From Streptomyces natalensis ATCC 27448 (GTDB taxonomy: Bacteria > Actinomycetota > Actinomycetes > Streptomycetales > Streptomycetaceae): a DNA stretch of 64,000 bases. The stretch lies in contig NZ_JRKI01000009.1 in NCBI RefSeq assembly GCF_000935125.1, positions 186,001 to 250,000 on the forward strand, in the 5' to 3' direction. Within the stretch, counting starts at the first letter, position 1, and each line of letters begins with the position of its first letter. The notes under the pieces were generated by a model. The model saw only the letters and a list, made by a program, of their open reading frames with translations. It was not told the origin of the DNA and did no database searches. A program made the position numbers and the translations under genes. This document shows, piece after piece, positions 17,759 through 27,163 of this stretch.

Positions 17759-18571
17759 TCAGCCGAGTTCGGCCAGCACCGCGTCGGTCAGCTGCGGCCA
17801 GACCTCGATGGCCCACGGGCCGAAGGCCCGGTCGGTCAGCGCGATACAGGCCGCGCCCGCCTCCGGGTCCACCCACAGAAACGTCCCGGACTGCCCGAAG
17901 TGCCCGAACGTGCGCGGCGAGGACGCGGACCCCGTCCAGTGCGGCGACTTCCCGTCCCGGATCTCGAACCCCAGCCCCCAGTCGTTGGGCTTCTGGTGCC
18001 CGTAGCCCGGCAGCACACCGCTGAGCCCGGGGAAGACCACCGAGGTCGCCTCGGCCACCGTCTGCGGCGCCAGCAGCCGCGGCGCCTGGAGCTCGGCCGC
18101 GAAACGGATCAGGTCGCCGACCGTGGAGACGCCGTCCTTGGCGGGCGAACCGGCCACCTCGGTCGCGTCCATGCCCAGCGGTTCGAGCACCGCCTCGCGG
18201 ACATAGTCGGCGAAGGGGATGTCGGTCGCCTTGGCGATGTGGTCGCCCAGCGCCTCGAAGCCGGTGTTGGAGTACAGCCGCCGCGTGCCCGGCTCAGCCA
18301 TCGTCCGCTGCTCGTCGAACGCCAGCCCCGAGGTGTGCGCCAGCAGATGACGGACCGTCGATCCCTCGGGCCCGGCCGGCTCGTCCAGCTCGACCGCGCC
18401 CTCCTCGACGGCCAGCAGCGCGGCGTACGCGGCGATCGGCTTGGTCACGGACGCCAGCGGGAAGCGCCGCTCCAGCGGCCCGTGGGCGCCGGCCACCGTG
18501 CCGTCGGCCCGTACGACAGCGGCCGCAGCGGTGGGCACCGGCCAGTTCTCGATCATCCGCAGGCTCTGCAT
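17759..18571 (-). CDS. Serine hydrolase of the class C beta-lactamase family
   Basis: A 270-residue serine hydrolase. Motif SxxK is Ser41-Val-Thr-Lys44; the second motif is YSN at 100-102; HFGQSG near the end is a candidate third motif. There is no signal peptide, so it is more likely a cytoplasmic esterase or peptidase than a resistance enzyme. The substrate is unknown. Confidence 0.85.
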   Translation of the reverse strand: MQSLRMIENWPVPTAAAAVVRADGTVAGAHGPLERRFPLASVTKPIAAYAALLAVEEGAVELDEPAGPEGSTVRHLLAHTSGLAFDEQRTMAEPGTRRLYSNTGFEALGDHIAKATDIPFADYVREAVLEPLGMDATEVAGSPAKDGVSTVGDLIRFAAELQAPRLLAPQTVAEATSVVFPGLSGVLPGYGHQKPNDWGLGFEIRDGKSPHWTGSASSPRTFGHFGQSGTFLWVDPEAGAACIALTDRAFGPWAIEVWPQLTDAVLAELG

Positions 18572-18756
18572 GTCCCGAGCCTACGGGGTGCCCCGGCCGC
18601 CTCAAATTCCGGTCAAGAATGATCGGGATCCGCGCTTGCCGGGAGTGCACTCGAAGTCTTTAGCGTTGGGGGGTTGAGAGCGTCGGAATTGCCGCCGGAG
18701 TTGCCGTCGGACTTTCCGGCAGGCACACGGGCACACGGGTACATGGGGGTGGATGC

Positions 18757-19254
18757 ATGACGATCACGACGGTGACGCCGGTCACGCAGGACGAACGGGG
18801 CTCGCAGGACGAACCGCAGCTTCTGTCCCAGCCGAGCGGCTGCGCCCCCACGCCCCCGCACCCGCGCCCGACCGGGCGCGATCGGTACACGATCGGCGAG
18901 GTGGCCGAGCACACCGGCCTCAGCGCCCACACCCTGCGCTGGTACGAACGCATCGGGCTGATGCCGCATGTGGACCGCACCCACACCGGCCAGCGCCGCT
19001 TCACCAACCGCGATCTGGACTGGCTGCACCTGGTGAGCAAGCTCCGGCTGACCGGTATGCCGGTCGCGGACATGGTCCGCTACGCCGAGCTCGTACGCGA
19101 GGGCGACGCCACCTTCGCCGAACGCGAGCAGCTGCTGGCCGCCCATCGCGAGGATGTCCTGGAGCGGATAACCGAGTTGCAGAGCACGCTGCTGGTCCTC
19201 GACTACAAGATCAATATCTATGCCGATGCCCGGCGGGGGGCCGAGGGGGCCTGA
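18757..19254 (+). CDS. MerR-family regulator
   Basis: A 165-residue MerR-type regulator with an unstructured N terminus, a winged-helix DNA-binding domain starting near residue 44 (YTIGEVAEHTGLSAHTLRWYERIGLM) and a dimerisation coiled coil. No cysteine-rich metal-binding C terminus is seen, so it is unlikely to be a metal sensor. The target gene is not obvious from neighbours. Confidence 0.88.
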   Translation: MTITTVTPVTQDERGSQDEPQLLSQPSGCAPTPPHPRPTGRDRYTIGEVAEHTGLSAHTLRWYERIGLMPHVDRTHTGQRRFTNRDLDWLHLVSKLRLTGMPVADMVRYAELVREGDATFAEREQLLAAHREDVLERITELQSTLLVLDYKINIYADARRGAEGA

Positions 19255-19263
19255 GCTCGCGGT

Positions 19264-19302
19264 TGAGTCCTTGGGCTGAGTCCTTGGCCTGAGTCCTTGG
19301 GC
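19264..19302 (+). repeat. Short direct repeat downstream of merR
   Basis: Three copies of a GAGTCCTTGG-type motif lie in the gap after the MerR gene. Confidence 0.6.
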
Positions 19303-19384
19303 CGAGCTCCCGTCCGGAACTCTCGTCCTGAGCCCGCGGGCTGGGGCCATGGCGCGCGGCGGTTCGCGCCGCCCGCCGGGGGTC

Positions 19385-20704
19385 CTACGCGAGCCCCAGC
19401 GCGAAGACCGCGAATCCCGCGGCGAGCAGCGCGGCCGCGGTCCGGCGGGCGGCGGTCGCGCCGGTCCAGGGGGCCTCGAAGCGGCGGGTGAGGCGCGCGA
19501 GGAGGACGAGGGTGAAGGCGAAGAGCGGCATCCAGGCCAGCCGTGCCAGGAGCCAGCCCGGCGCATCGGGGACGGAGGTGAGGCCCGGGACGGCACCCAG
19601 GAAGGGTGCCGCCGGCACGGCCGAGGCGAGCATCGCCGTCTGGTGCCAGCACAGGATCGTCATCGCGCAGAGGTTGATGACGACTACGGGCGCCCAGACG
19701 GTGGGCCGCCGCAACAGCCGCGCCATCCGGTCGCGGAGCAGGACGGCGGCACCCGACTGCGCCGCCGCCAGGGCAAGGACCAGCAGCGACGGCGGATGGG
19801 AGTTCGTACGGTCCTGGCCGGGTACGCCGACCATGCTCGTGGGATAGCCGAACGCCAACAGGAGCAGCGCGAACAGGGCGCCGCCGCCCGCCAGGAGCAC
19901 CCAGGCCGCACGCTGCCCCAGTCTCTTCTCGCCCCAGCAGACCCCGAGTTGGTAGGCGAACAGCCAGCCCGGCAGCAGATTCAGCAGGCCCAGCCAGCCG
20001 GGCAAGGCCGCGGCGTACGGCCCGTAGCGCAGCAGGTCGACGGCTCCTACGGACACCAGCAGCGGTGCCGCGGACCACGCGCCCAGCCGACGCGCGGCAC
20101 GGATGCAGCACGGCGTCAGCGCCGTCACCACCGCGTACACACCGACGAACCACAGGGGCTGGATGACGAGCGTCGCCGCCGTCCGCAGCGTGGCGGTGGG
20201 CACGCCCAGCCGGTAGAGCAGGGGCAGCAGCGCGGCCCACACCGCCGTCACCCCGATCACCGGCCGCCCCAGCCGGGCCAGCCGCCCTCCCAGCCACCGG
20301 GCCGTCGATATGCCCCGCCCGGTGGCGCGCCGGTACGACAGCACCGAGGCGTGGCCCCCGACGAGAAAGAAGATGCCGAGCAGTTGCAGCACCCAGGTGA
20401 GCGGCGCCAGCACGCGGAGGGCGGTCAGCAGGCTGGCGTTGTGCAGCGCACCGTCCGCGTCCCGGGTGAAGCCGCAGATCAGCCAGTGCCCGGTGGGTAC
20501 GGAGAGCAGCGCGAGCGCGCGCAGGCCGTCGATGGCCCGGTCGCGGTGGGCGGGGGTCCGGTCCTCTATGGAGCGGATTGCTGTGCGGAGCGCGGCGCGG
20601 GCGGTACGGGCGGTACGGGATGCACGACCGGCATGACCGGCCCGGCCTGTTCGGCCGGTGGGGCCGGGGTAGCCGGCTGGTACGAGAGGAGCGACGGTGG
20701 CCAT
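19385..20704 (-). CDS. Acyltransferase family 3 membrane protein
   Basis: A 439-residue polytopic protein with about ten hydrophobic segments and the acyltransferase-3 (OafA/NodX-type) architecture. It should acylate an envelope or secreted glycan or glycolipid. The first 35 residues are rich in Gly, Arg and Thr and are probably cytoplasmic. The ATG at 20704 has an AAGGACG ribosome binding site. Just upstream is an unusual iterated AT-rich motif. Confidence 0.85.
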   Translation of the reverse strand: MATVAPLVPAGYPGPTGRTGRAGHAGRASRTARTARAALRTAIRSIEDRTPAHRDRAIDGLRALALLSVPTGHWLICGFTRDADGALHNASLLTALRVLAPLTWVLQLLGIFFLVGGHASVLSYRRATGRGISTARWLGGRLARLGRPVIGVTAVWAALLPLLYRLGVPTATLRTAATLVIQPLWFVGVYAVVTALTPCCIRAARRLGAWSAAPLLVSVGAVDLLRYGPYAAALPGWLGLLNLLPGWLFAYQLGVCWGEKRLGQRAAWVLLAGGGALFALLLLAFGYPTSMVGVPGQDRTNSHPPSLLVLALAAAQSGAAVLLRDRMARLLRRPTVWAPVVVINLCAMTILCWHQTAMLASAVPAAPFLGAVPGLTSVPDAPGWLLARLAWMPLFAFTLVLLARLTRRFEAPWTGATAARRTAAALLAAGFAVFALGLA

Positions 20705-20728
20705 AAGACGTCCTTGGTTCTCGTAGGA

Positions 20729-20752
20729 GATATGGGATATATGGGATATATC
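20729..20752 (-). promoter_or_regulatory. Iterated CCCATATAT motif upstream of the acyltransferase gene
   Basis: On the coding strand the 24 bases read as GATATAT, CCCATATAT, CCCATATC, a direct repeat with 9-bp period that begins and ends as an inverted GATAT/ATATC. It is very AT-rich for this genome and ends 25 bases before the start codon. Confidence 0.5.
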
Positions 20753-20894
20753 TGAACTGTGGGGGGTGGGGGAGGTGTGGGAGGCATGGGGGGACGAGGG
20801 AGGAGCGACATAGTTCTCGCGGGGTAGTGACGGACTGCGTACGGGGGCGGGGACGGGGAAAGGCGCGCGGCTCCGGGGCCACCTGCGCCGGGGC

Positions 20895-22103
20895 TCAGCG
20901 CACCTCGCCGTAGCGGCCCAGCGCGATGGCCGCGAAGTTGCGGAGGGAGTCCGTACCGGGGGCGAGATAGCCGGTGTGGCCCTTGGCCCGCGCGGCGGGG
21001 ACCCGGCGGGCGCCGAAGGCCGGGTCGGTGGGGTCCTCGCCATGGCCCAGGCCCAGGAGGTCCACGTTCGGGATGTCGCCGATCCAGTCGGATGCGTCCC
21101 GCGCCGCCCACACCCGTGCCGGCGTATGCAGCTCCGCCACGCTCTCCCGCCGTATCCCGGGGGACGCGAAGACGACCAGATCGGCGATCTCGCCGCGGCG
21201 GGTCGTCGGTGCGGCCAGCCCGCAGACCACCGAGCCGTAGCTGTGGCAGAAGACGGCGGGGGCAGGTACGCCGGTGGCGGCGAGGCCGGACAGGAGACGG
21301 GCCAGCCGCGGCGCCCCGGCCTCGGCCAGCCGCCCCGTGGCGGCGTCCGGCCCGAGACCGACCGGCGTGGTGTACCCGGCCCAGGCGATCACCGCGCTAC
21401 GGGTCCCGGGCGCGCTGGCCGCCATCTGCCGGCGCAACGCCGTGGCCATACCGGTCGGCGTGCCGTACGGGTCCTGGGCGCGGTCGAAGGAGCCCAGATC
21501 GATGTCCGAGCCGGGCACGATCACGGCGACGCGCTGGGCGGTGGTGATCTCCCCGTGGACCTCTGCCACTTGGCCCCGGCCGCGCGGGTCGAAGGCGAGG
21601 ATATGACGGCCGGGCGCGAGCAGTTCGGCGCATCGGTCGGCGGCCTTCCGGGCCTGTTGGCGGTCCTGGGGGGTGCCGGCCGGGTCGGTTGCCCGGGCCA
21701 GCTGCCGGGCCCGTTCCGCCTTCAGCGCAAGGGAGTTGGCCTCGTATCGCAGGGGGACGGGCGTGCCGTCGAGGTTTCCCACGGTGAGCGGGTGCCGGGC
21801 CGCGAGCGTATGCCGCTGGGCGTCGGTCAGCGAGGCGAAGAAGCGGGCGACGGCGGCGGGTGCCGCGGTCGCCGGATCGGGCAGCGACCGTCCCAGGGAG
21901 TGATCCGCCCGCCAGGCGGCGGCCCCCGGCGCAGGGCCGGTCACGGCGGTCTGCGCCGAGCCGGCCGCCCAGCCGCCCGTCCCGGCGACGACCGCCACCG
22001 CCAGCCCGGCGGCGATCAGCGTGCGCCTGCTGCGGAGTGCAGCGGTGCGCAGTACGGACATGGCGGTGCGCGGCACGGGCATGGGGGTGCTCGGCACGGG
22101 CAT
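20895..22103 (-). CDS. DUF1023-type alpha/beta hydrolase, exported or membrane-anchored
   Basis: A 402-residue protein of the actinobacterial DUF1023 alpha/beta-hydrolase family. A hydrophobic segment (about residues 30-50) is a signal peptide or anchor. The nucleophile elbow is FCHSYGSVVCG. The ATG at 22103 has a GGGAGA site; an ATG 42 bases on (22061) is the alternative, since the first 14 residues come from a DNA repeat. It is paralogous to the gene at 25744-26949. Enzyme activity is unproven. Confidence 0.85.
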   Translation of the reverse strand: MPVPSTPMPVPRTAMSVLRTAALRSRRTLIAAGLAVAVVAGTGGWAAGSAQTAVTGPAPGAAAWRADHSLGRSLPDPATAAPAAVARFFASLTDAQRHTLAARHPLTVGNLDGTPVPLRYEANSLALKAERARQLARATDPAGTPQDRQQARKAADRCAELLAPGRHILAFDPRGRGQVAEVHGEITTAQRVAVIVPGSDIDLGSFDRAQDPYGTPTGMATALRRQMAASAPGTRSAVIAWAGYTTPVGLGPDAATGRLAEAGAPRLARLLSGLAATGVPAPAVFCHSYGSVVCGLAAPTTRRGEIADLVVFASPGIRRESVAELHTPARVWAARDASDWIGDIPNVDLLGLGHGEDPTDPAFGARRVPAARAKGHTGYLAPGTDSLRNFAAIALGRYGEVR

Positions 22104-22367
22104 GGTGGTGTCTCCCTCTTCCGGTGGTGCGGCGGAGGGAAACGTACGGAACGGACGTATGACGCGGCGTCACACCAGGGGGCCAACTCCTGGGTGCTAC
22201 CGGGGTATGAGGCCGCGGACCCGGTCGTCCTCAGGACGTAAGGGCAGGCCACACCCCCTTACTGGGGCTGTCCCCCCTTTCACCGGGCAGCCCTTCACTG
22301 GGGCAAGCCACACCTCTCGGCGGGTCCGGCCACCTCTCTCGGCGAGGCCGGCCCCACCCGTCACGCG

Positions 22368-23048
22368 TCACCGGTCCCCGGGCGCGACCAGTCCCGACTC
22401 ATACGCGAAGATCACGGCCTGGGCGCGGTCCCGCAGCTCCAACTTGGCCAGGACGCGGCCGATATGGGTTTTCACGGTCTGTTCGGCCAGGACCAGCGCA
22501 TCGGCGATCTCCTGGTTGGACAGGCCGCGGGCGATCAGCTCCAGGACCTCCGTCTCGCGCGGGGTGAGGCCGTTGAGCTGGAGCCCCGCGCGGCTCTTAC
22601 GGGGCGCGGGGCGCCGTCGGGCGAAGTCGGCGATCAGCCGGCGGGTCACCGAGGGCGCGAGCAGCGCCTCACCGGCGGCCACGACGCGAACGGCGGAGAT
22701 CAGATCGACCGGCGGCGCGTCCTTCAGCAGAAACCCGGACGCGCCCGCGCGCAGCGCCTCATAGACGTAGTCGTCGACATCGAAGGTGGTCAGCATCAGC
22801 ACCTTCGGGCGGTGGGTGACGCCGGGGGGTGGATCGAGCAGCCGACGGGCCGCCTCCAGCCCGTCCATCTCCGGCATCCGTACATCCATCAGCACCACGT
22901 CCGGATGCACTCGGCGGCTCAGCTCCACGCCCTGCACCCCGTCCGGCGCATCACCCACCACATCGATATCGCTCTGCGCGGCGAGCAACGCGGCAAAACC
23001 CGCCCGCACCATGGCCTGGTCGTCGACGATGATCACCCGAGTGGTCAT
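22368..23048 (-). CDS. NarL/LuxR-family response regulator
   Basis: A 226-residue response regulator with a receiver domain (phospho-acceptor Asp55 in VLMDVRMPE) and a C-terminal LuxR helix-turn-helix (LTPRETEVLELIARGLSNQEIA). Its ATG overlaps the kinase stop by four bases, so it is translationally coupled to the kinase at 23045-24580. Confidence 0.95.
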   Translation of the reverse strand: MTTRVIIVDDQAMVRAGFAALLAAQSDIDVVGDAPDGVQGVELSRRVHPDVVLMDVRMPEMDGLEAARRLLDPPPGVTHRPKVLMLTTFDVDDYVYEALRAGASGFLLKDAPPVDLISAVRVVAAGEALLAPSVTRRLIADFARRRPAPRKSRAGLQLNGLTPRETEVLELIARGLSNQEIADALVLAEQTVKTHIGRVLAKLELRDRAQAVIFAYESGLVAPGDR

Positions 23049-24580
23049 GCGGAGTCCGAATCCTTCGGTGAGAGGGGCGGGTCGGGGCGCAGGGACGGCG
23101 ACCCGGGAGACGCGGAACCGGCAGACTGGGAGTCCGGAGGCGCGGGATCCGGAGACGTGGGTTCGGGAGGCGCGGGATCCGGAGGCGCGGAGCCGGGAAG
23201 CGCGGCGCCGGGCGTGCCCGCCGTCGCCGAGGCCGTGGCCCCCGTCAGGGGAAGCCGGGCCGCGACCCGGAAGCCGCCGTCGGGCAGCGGCCCGGTGTCC
23301 AGCGAGCCGTCCACCAGCCGCACCCGCTCCCGCATCCCGATCAGTCCGTGCCCGGTGCCATCGGGCTCCAGCGGCGCGGACGGGGCGGGCGGGGCGGAGT
23401 TGACGACCAGTACGGTCAGCCGCGAGCCGTCCGCCGTGGCCGTCACCGACACCCGGGTCCGCGCGCCGGGGGCATGCCGCACCACATTGGCCAGCGCCTC
23501 CTGCACGATGCGGTACGCCGACAGGTCCACCGCCGGCTCCGGCACCACCGGTTCCTCGGGCAGCGTCAACTCGACCGGCACACCGGCCCGTACGGTCCCC
23601 TCGACCAGCTTCGGCAGCTGTGCGATCCCGGGCTGAGGAGCCCTTTCCGGGTCGTGGTGCCGTTCGGTCTCCTCGCTGCGCAGCACCCCAAGCAGCCGGC
23701 GCATCTCCGCCAGCGACTCCCGGGCGGTCGCGGCGATCGCCCCGAACTCCTCCTGGGCCTCCTCGGGTATCCCCTCGATGCGGTAGGGGGCACTGGCGGC
23801 CTGGACGGTGATCACGGACATGTGGTGGGCGACGACATCGTGCAGCTCGCGGGCGATACGGGTGCGCTCCTCCAGCAGTGTCCGGCGGGCGCGCTCGGCC
23901 TCGCTGATCGTCTCCTGTTCCCTCAACTTCCGCTGGGCACGGCCCCGTTCCCGCAGCGCGGCGCCCAGGGTCAGCATCACGCCGGAGAGGACGAAGAGCA
24001 GGACCCAGGTGCTGATGCTGTGCTCCGGCGCGAAGGGCCCGAAGAGTATTCCGGCCGCTCCGGTGGCCAGCCATACGGCGACCAGGGTGCGATTGCGCTC
24101 CCGCAGCGCCAGCGCGAGCATCAGCACGAGATACCCGACGATCACCGTCGGTGGCCAGGGCCACGGGCGCCCCACCGCGCCGTCGGCGCCGGTCAGGGCG
24201 ATGGCGCCGAGAACGTCCGCCGCGAAGATCACCCACCATGCCTGGAGCGGCCGCGTCACCGCGAGCAGCAGCGGCACGCTCTGTGCGGTGGCCAGGGCGC
24301 CCGCCAGGCCGTCGTTCATGCCGTAGTCGTGGCTGAGGACGCTGATGCCCGTCGGCAGCAGGGTCACGGTGAAGGCGAAGGCGATGAGGTAGGGAAGCCG
24401 GCGCAGCCAGCGGTTCTGGACCGTGCCGAACAGGGGGGTGCCGGGGTCGGTCGGGGTGCCGAGCTCGACGGCGAGGACGTGCAGCGCCTGCCGCGCGGCG
24501 CGCAGCGCCCGGCCGCGGGCCGACTCGTGCCCGGCGCTGCGGGTCGGCTCGCGTTCTGGGGTGAGTGATCGCTTGAACAT
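23045..24580 (-). CDS. DesK/NarL-type sensor histidine kinase
   Basis: A 511-residue membrane kinase with four to five transmembrane segments (about residues 60-205), a HisKA_3 dimerisation domain with phospho-acceptor His247 (RIARELHDVVAHHMSV) and a HATPase domain. The C-terminal 50-60 residues are a proline/serine/aspartate-rich tail with PPDPAPPEP-like repeats. The ATG at 24580 is used, but it has a poor ribosome binding site; an in-frame ATG at 24622 is possible. A long inverted repeat lies upstream. Confidence 0.92.
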   Translation of the reverse strand: MFKRSLTPEREPTRSAGHESARGRALRAARQALHVLAVELGTPTDPGTPLFGTVQNRWLRRLPYLIAFAFTVTLLPTGISVLSHDYGMNDGLAGALATAQSVPLLLAVTRPLQAWWVIFAADVLGAIALTGADGAVGRPWPWPPTVIVGYLVLMLALALRERNRTLVAVWLATGAAGILFGPFAPEHSISTWVLLFVLSGVMLTLGAALRERGRAQRKLREQETISEAERARRTLLEERTRIARELHDVVAHHMSVITVQAASAPYRIEGIPEEAQEEFGAIAATARESLAEMRRLLGVLRSEETERHHDPERAPQPGIAQLPKLVEGTVRAGVPVELTLPEEPVVPEPAVDLSAYRIVQEALANVVRHAPGARTRVSVTATADGSRLTVLVVNSAPPAPSAPLEPDGTGHGLIGMRERVRLVDGSLDTGPLPDGGFRVAARLPLTGATASATAGTPGAALPGSAPPDPAPPEPTSPDPAPPDSQSAGSASPGSPSLRPDPPLSPKDSDSA

Positions 24581-24617
24581 CGCAAAATCAATGTAAGCGG
24601 GCCGTTCCGGGCCGGGC

Positions 24618-24660
24618 GTCATACCAGGGTTCGGGCTTTCGAGCCGTACCACGGTATGAC
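24618..24660. promoter_or_regulatory. Inverted repeat upstream of the histidine kinase gene
   Basis: Perfect 8-bp arms GTCATACC and GGTATGAC are separated by 27 bases just upstream of the kinase start. It is a candidate binding site for the cognate response regulator. Confidence 0.55.
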
Positions 24661-24755
24661 TCCCTGCCAACCCCACGGGGCTTACCGGCCCAACGGGGGC
24701 CTACCGACCCCACCAGCCCCGCCGCCCCATCGACCCCGCAGCGGCACCCAGCCCC

Positions 24756-25634
24756 CTAAAGCTCCGCCAGCAGCTCGGCCTTCTTCGCGCTGAACTCGTC
24801 GTCCGTCAGCAGCCCCGCGTCGTGCAGGTCGCCGAGATGCCGTATCCGGTCCGCGATATCGGCCGGGTCCCGGCGGGTGTCCCCGGCCCGGCCCGCCCGC
24901 TCGCGCTCGCGGGTGTCCACCGCGGGCTCCGCGGCCCGTACCGCCTGGAGCACCGAGGCCGCGAACGGCAACGACTCATGGACCAGCCCGTACCCCAGCC
25001 CGAAGACCACCGCGGCCGGATCCTGATCGGCCGCGCCGGGCCCCGATTCGGGCGCCCCGCGCTCCAGCAGCCGCAGATGGCCGTTGAAGATCTCCGGTGA
25101 ACGCCACTCGACCCCGGCCAGTTCACCGACGGAAAAGCTCTGGTCGCCGCTCTTCCACTTCGCCGACGACGCCCCCGTCCAGAACCAGCGGAAAGCGACC
25201 GAGTTCCCGTCGAAGGACGCCTTGCCGTCGTAGGCCTTGAAGTGCAGCGGAGGCTCCGGCGCGGCCACGAGATGGCGGTCGGCGGGCTCCTTCGCATCGG
25301 GCCCGAGCGCGGTGCGCAGCTCGTCGGCGTAGTACTCGGCGAGCGTCGCGCGTTCGGCCGGCAGCACCAGCCGGTAGGGGTCGGCGTCCTCCTTGAGCTG
25401 CCCGTCGGCCGCTTCCATCAGGGGATCGGCGCCCTGCCGCGGCACGGCATGCAGCACCACCGTGCCGCGTCTGCCCTCGGTCAGCTCGATCGACCTCAGC
25501 GCCTCGTACGGAATACGTCGCTCGCCGAGCGCCTGGAACAGCCTCGGCCTGCGGATCCCCCGTTCGAAGCGGATGAGCACGGAGTCCGTGTCGAACTCCC
25601 AGACGGCGTGAAAACCGGCCAGCACATCACCCAT
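24756..25634 (-). CDS. DUF4429 protein with C-terminal SHOCT domain
   Basis: A 292-residue cytoplasmic protein with two PH-like DUF4429 units (about residues 5-110 and 125-230) and a short C-terminal SHOCT helix pair (HLGDLHDAGLLTDDEFSAKKAELLAEL), common in actinobacterial oligomerising proteins. ATG 25634 chosen; an ATG three codons upstream is possible. Function unknown. Confidence 0.87.
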   Translation of the reverse strand: MGDVLAGFHAVWEFDTDSVLIRFERGIRRPRLFQALGERRIPYEALRSIELTEGRRGTVVLHAVPRQGADPLMEAADGQLKEDADPYRLVLPAERATLAEYYADELRTALGPDAKEPADRHLVAAPEPPLHFKAYDGKASFDGNSVAFRWFWTGASSAKWKSGDQSFSVGELAGVEWRSPEIFNGHLRLLERGAPESGPGAADQDPAAVVFGLGYGLVHESLPFAASVLQAVRAAEPAVDTRERERAGRAGDTRRDPADIADRIRHLGDLHDAGLLTDDEFSAKKAELLAEL

Positions 25635-25743
25635 GCGGCTCATCGTATGCGGGCGGTTGCCTGCGCGTCGCCCTTCCGACACGTTGCGCTACGCGCGTCA
25701 CGGGCCCCGCCGCCCCGGAATCGCGGCCTCCGGGGCCCTGAGG

Positions 25744-26949
25744 TCAGGCGCTGCAATGCGGGTCGGAGGTCGCACAGTCCACCGAGTTGAGCGCGCCGAC
25801 CCCGACGAGCGCGAAGTTGCGCAGGCTGTGGGTGCCGGGTGCGAAGTAGCCCGCGTGCCCGTGGGCACCCTGTGCGGACAGGATCCGGGACCCGAAGGCC
25901 GGATCGACCGGGTCGGCACCGTGGCCGAGCCCGCCGACCTCCATGTACGGCACGTCCTGGATCCAGTCGTCGGCGTCCCGCATCGCCCAGACCCGGGCGT
26001 GCGTACCCAGTCCGGCGAGGTTGTCGGCGCGCATGCCGGGGCTGCCGGCCACCGCGATGTCCTCGACGTTGGACGGCAGACGGCGCGCGGCGACGCCGCA
26101 CACCACGGAGCCGTAGCTGTGGCAGAACAGCGAGACGGGGGTGGCCGACGGCAGCGTTTCGGTGAGCGCGCGCAGCCGGACCGCGCCGGCCTCGGCGAGC
26201 TGCCCGGTGGCCGCCTCGACGCCCAGTCCGGCGGGCGTGGTGTAGTCGGCCCAGGCGATCACGGCCGTACGGGCGCCCGGACGCGCCGTGCGCTCGGCCT
26301 GGTACAGGGAGTGCGCCATGCCGACCGGGGCGGTGTTCGCCTTCGCGGTGCGCTCGAACGTCGACAGGTTGGTGTCCACACCGGGCACCACGACGGAGAC
26401 CCGGCGGGCCGTCGCGAGATTGCCGAAGACCTCGGCCGCCCGTCCGTCGCCGGCGGGGTCGAAGGCCAGGATCTGGCGGCCCGGGCTCATCATCGATTCG
26501 AGGCGGTGCATCAGCTGGCCCGCGGTCTGACGGCCGACGGGGGTGAGCCGGCGGTCGCCCATGCGGCGTTTCTCGATGACGCGGTCCTGGTCGATCGCCA
26601 TCCGGTTGGCGCGGTAACGCAGCTCCACCGGGGCGCCGCCCATGTTGCCGACGACCAGCGGGAACCGGGACGCCAGCTGCTTCTGCTCGGCGCGGTCCAG
26701 GGAGGCGAAGAAGGCCCGCACGGTGGCCGGGGCGGCCTTCGGGCCGGGCAGCGGGCGCCCGTGGAAGGTGGCGTGCTGCCAGGCCGATCTGGCGGTGGCC
26801 AGGGGGTTGGCGTCCTCGTTGGTGTCTCTGATGGCCGTCCAGCCGGTCAGCGCAAGCATCACGAACACCACCACCAGGGCAAGTGCCGCGCGCCAGGCGG
26901 TGGACTGGAGGAAACCGAAGGAGGGGCTCAGGCCCGGGAAGGAAGTCAC
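25744..26949 (-). CDS. DUF1023-type alpha/beta hydrolase, membrane-anchored paralogue
   Basis: A 401-residue protein with one N-terminal transmembrane segment (about residues 18-40) and a DUF1023 alpha/beta-hydrolase domain with the same nucleophile motif FCHSYGSVVCG as its paralogue at 20895-22103. The two share the order RYRANRMAI-like, LAFDP, VVVPG and HSYGS blocks, so one copy arose by duplication. The C terminus ends with two cysteines. The GTG at 26949 follows a GGGTGG site. Confidence 0.85.
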   Translation of the reverse strand: MTSFPGLSPSFGFLQSTAWRAALALVVVFVMLALTGWTAIRDTNEDANPLATARSAWQHATFHGRPLPGPKAAPATVRAFFASLDRAEQKQLASRFPLVVGNMGGAPVELRYRANRMAIDQDRVIEKRRMGDRRLTPVGRQTAGQLMHRLESMMSPGRQILAFDPAGDGRAAEVFGNLATARRVSVVVPGVDTNLSTFERTAKANTAPVGMAHSLYQAERTARPGARTAVIAWADYTTPAGLGVEAATGQLAEAGAVRLRALTETLPSATPVSLFCHSYGSVVCGVAARRLPSNVEDIAVAGSPGMRADNLAGLGTHARVWAMRDADDWIQDVPYMEVGGLGHGADPVDPAFGSRILSAQGAHGHAGYFAPGTHSLRNFALVGVGALNSVDCATSDPHCSA

Positions 26950-27163
26950 CGCGAGCCACCCTAAAAGACCGAAGAGGGTCCCTTCTGCGGCCGTGAGCCA
27001 TATCACGTTTCGCGCCGGGTATTTCGACCAAACCGGACAACGAGTCGGCGGCCGGGCTGCTCGGCGCGCGGACCTGCACACATCCTGGCCTGGAGCGATC
27101 CCCCAACGGCCGCCGTACGCCGTCACATGGTGAAAAAGGTCACCACGTTCCGCGCCCCGCACC

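Noticed and set aside
17759..18571. Beta-lactam resistance enzyme
   Set aside because: It has no signal peptide and only the general serine-hydrolase motifs, so a resistance role is not supported.
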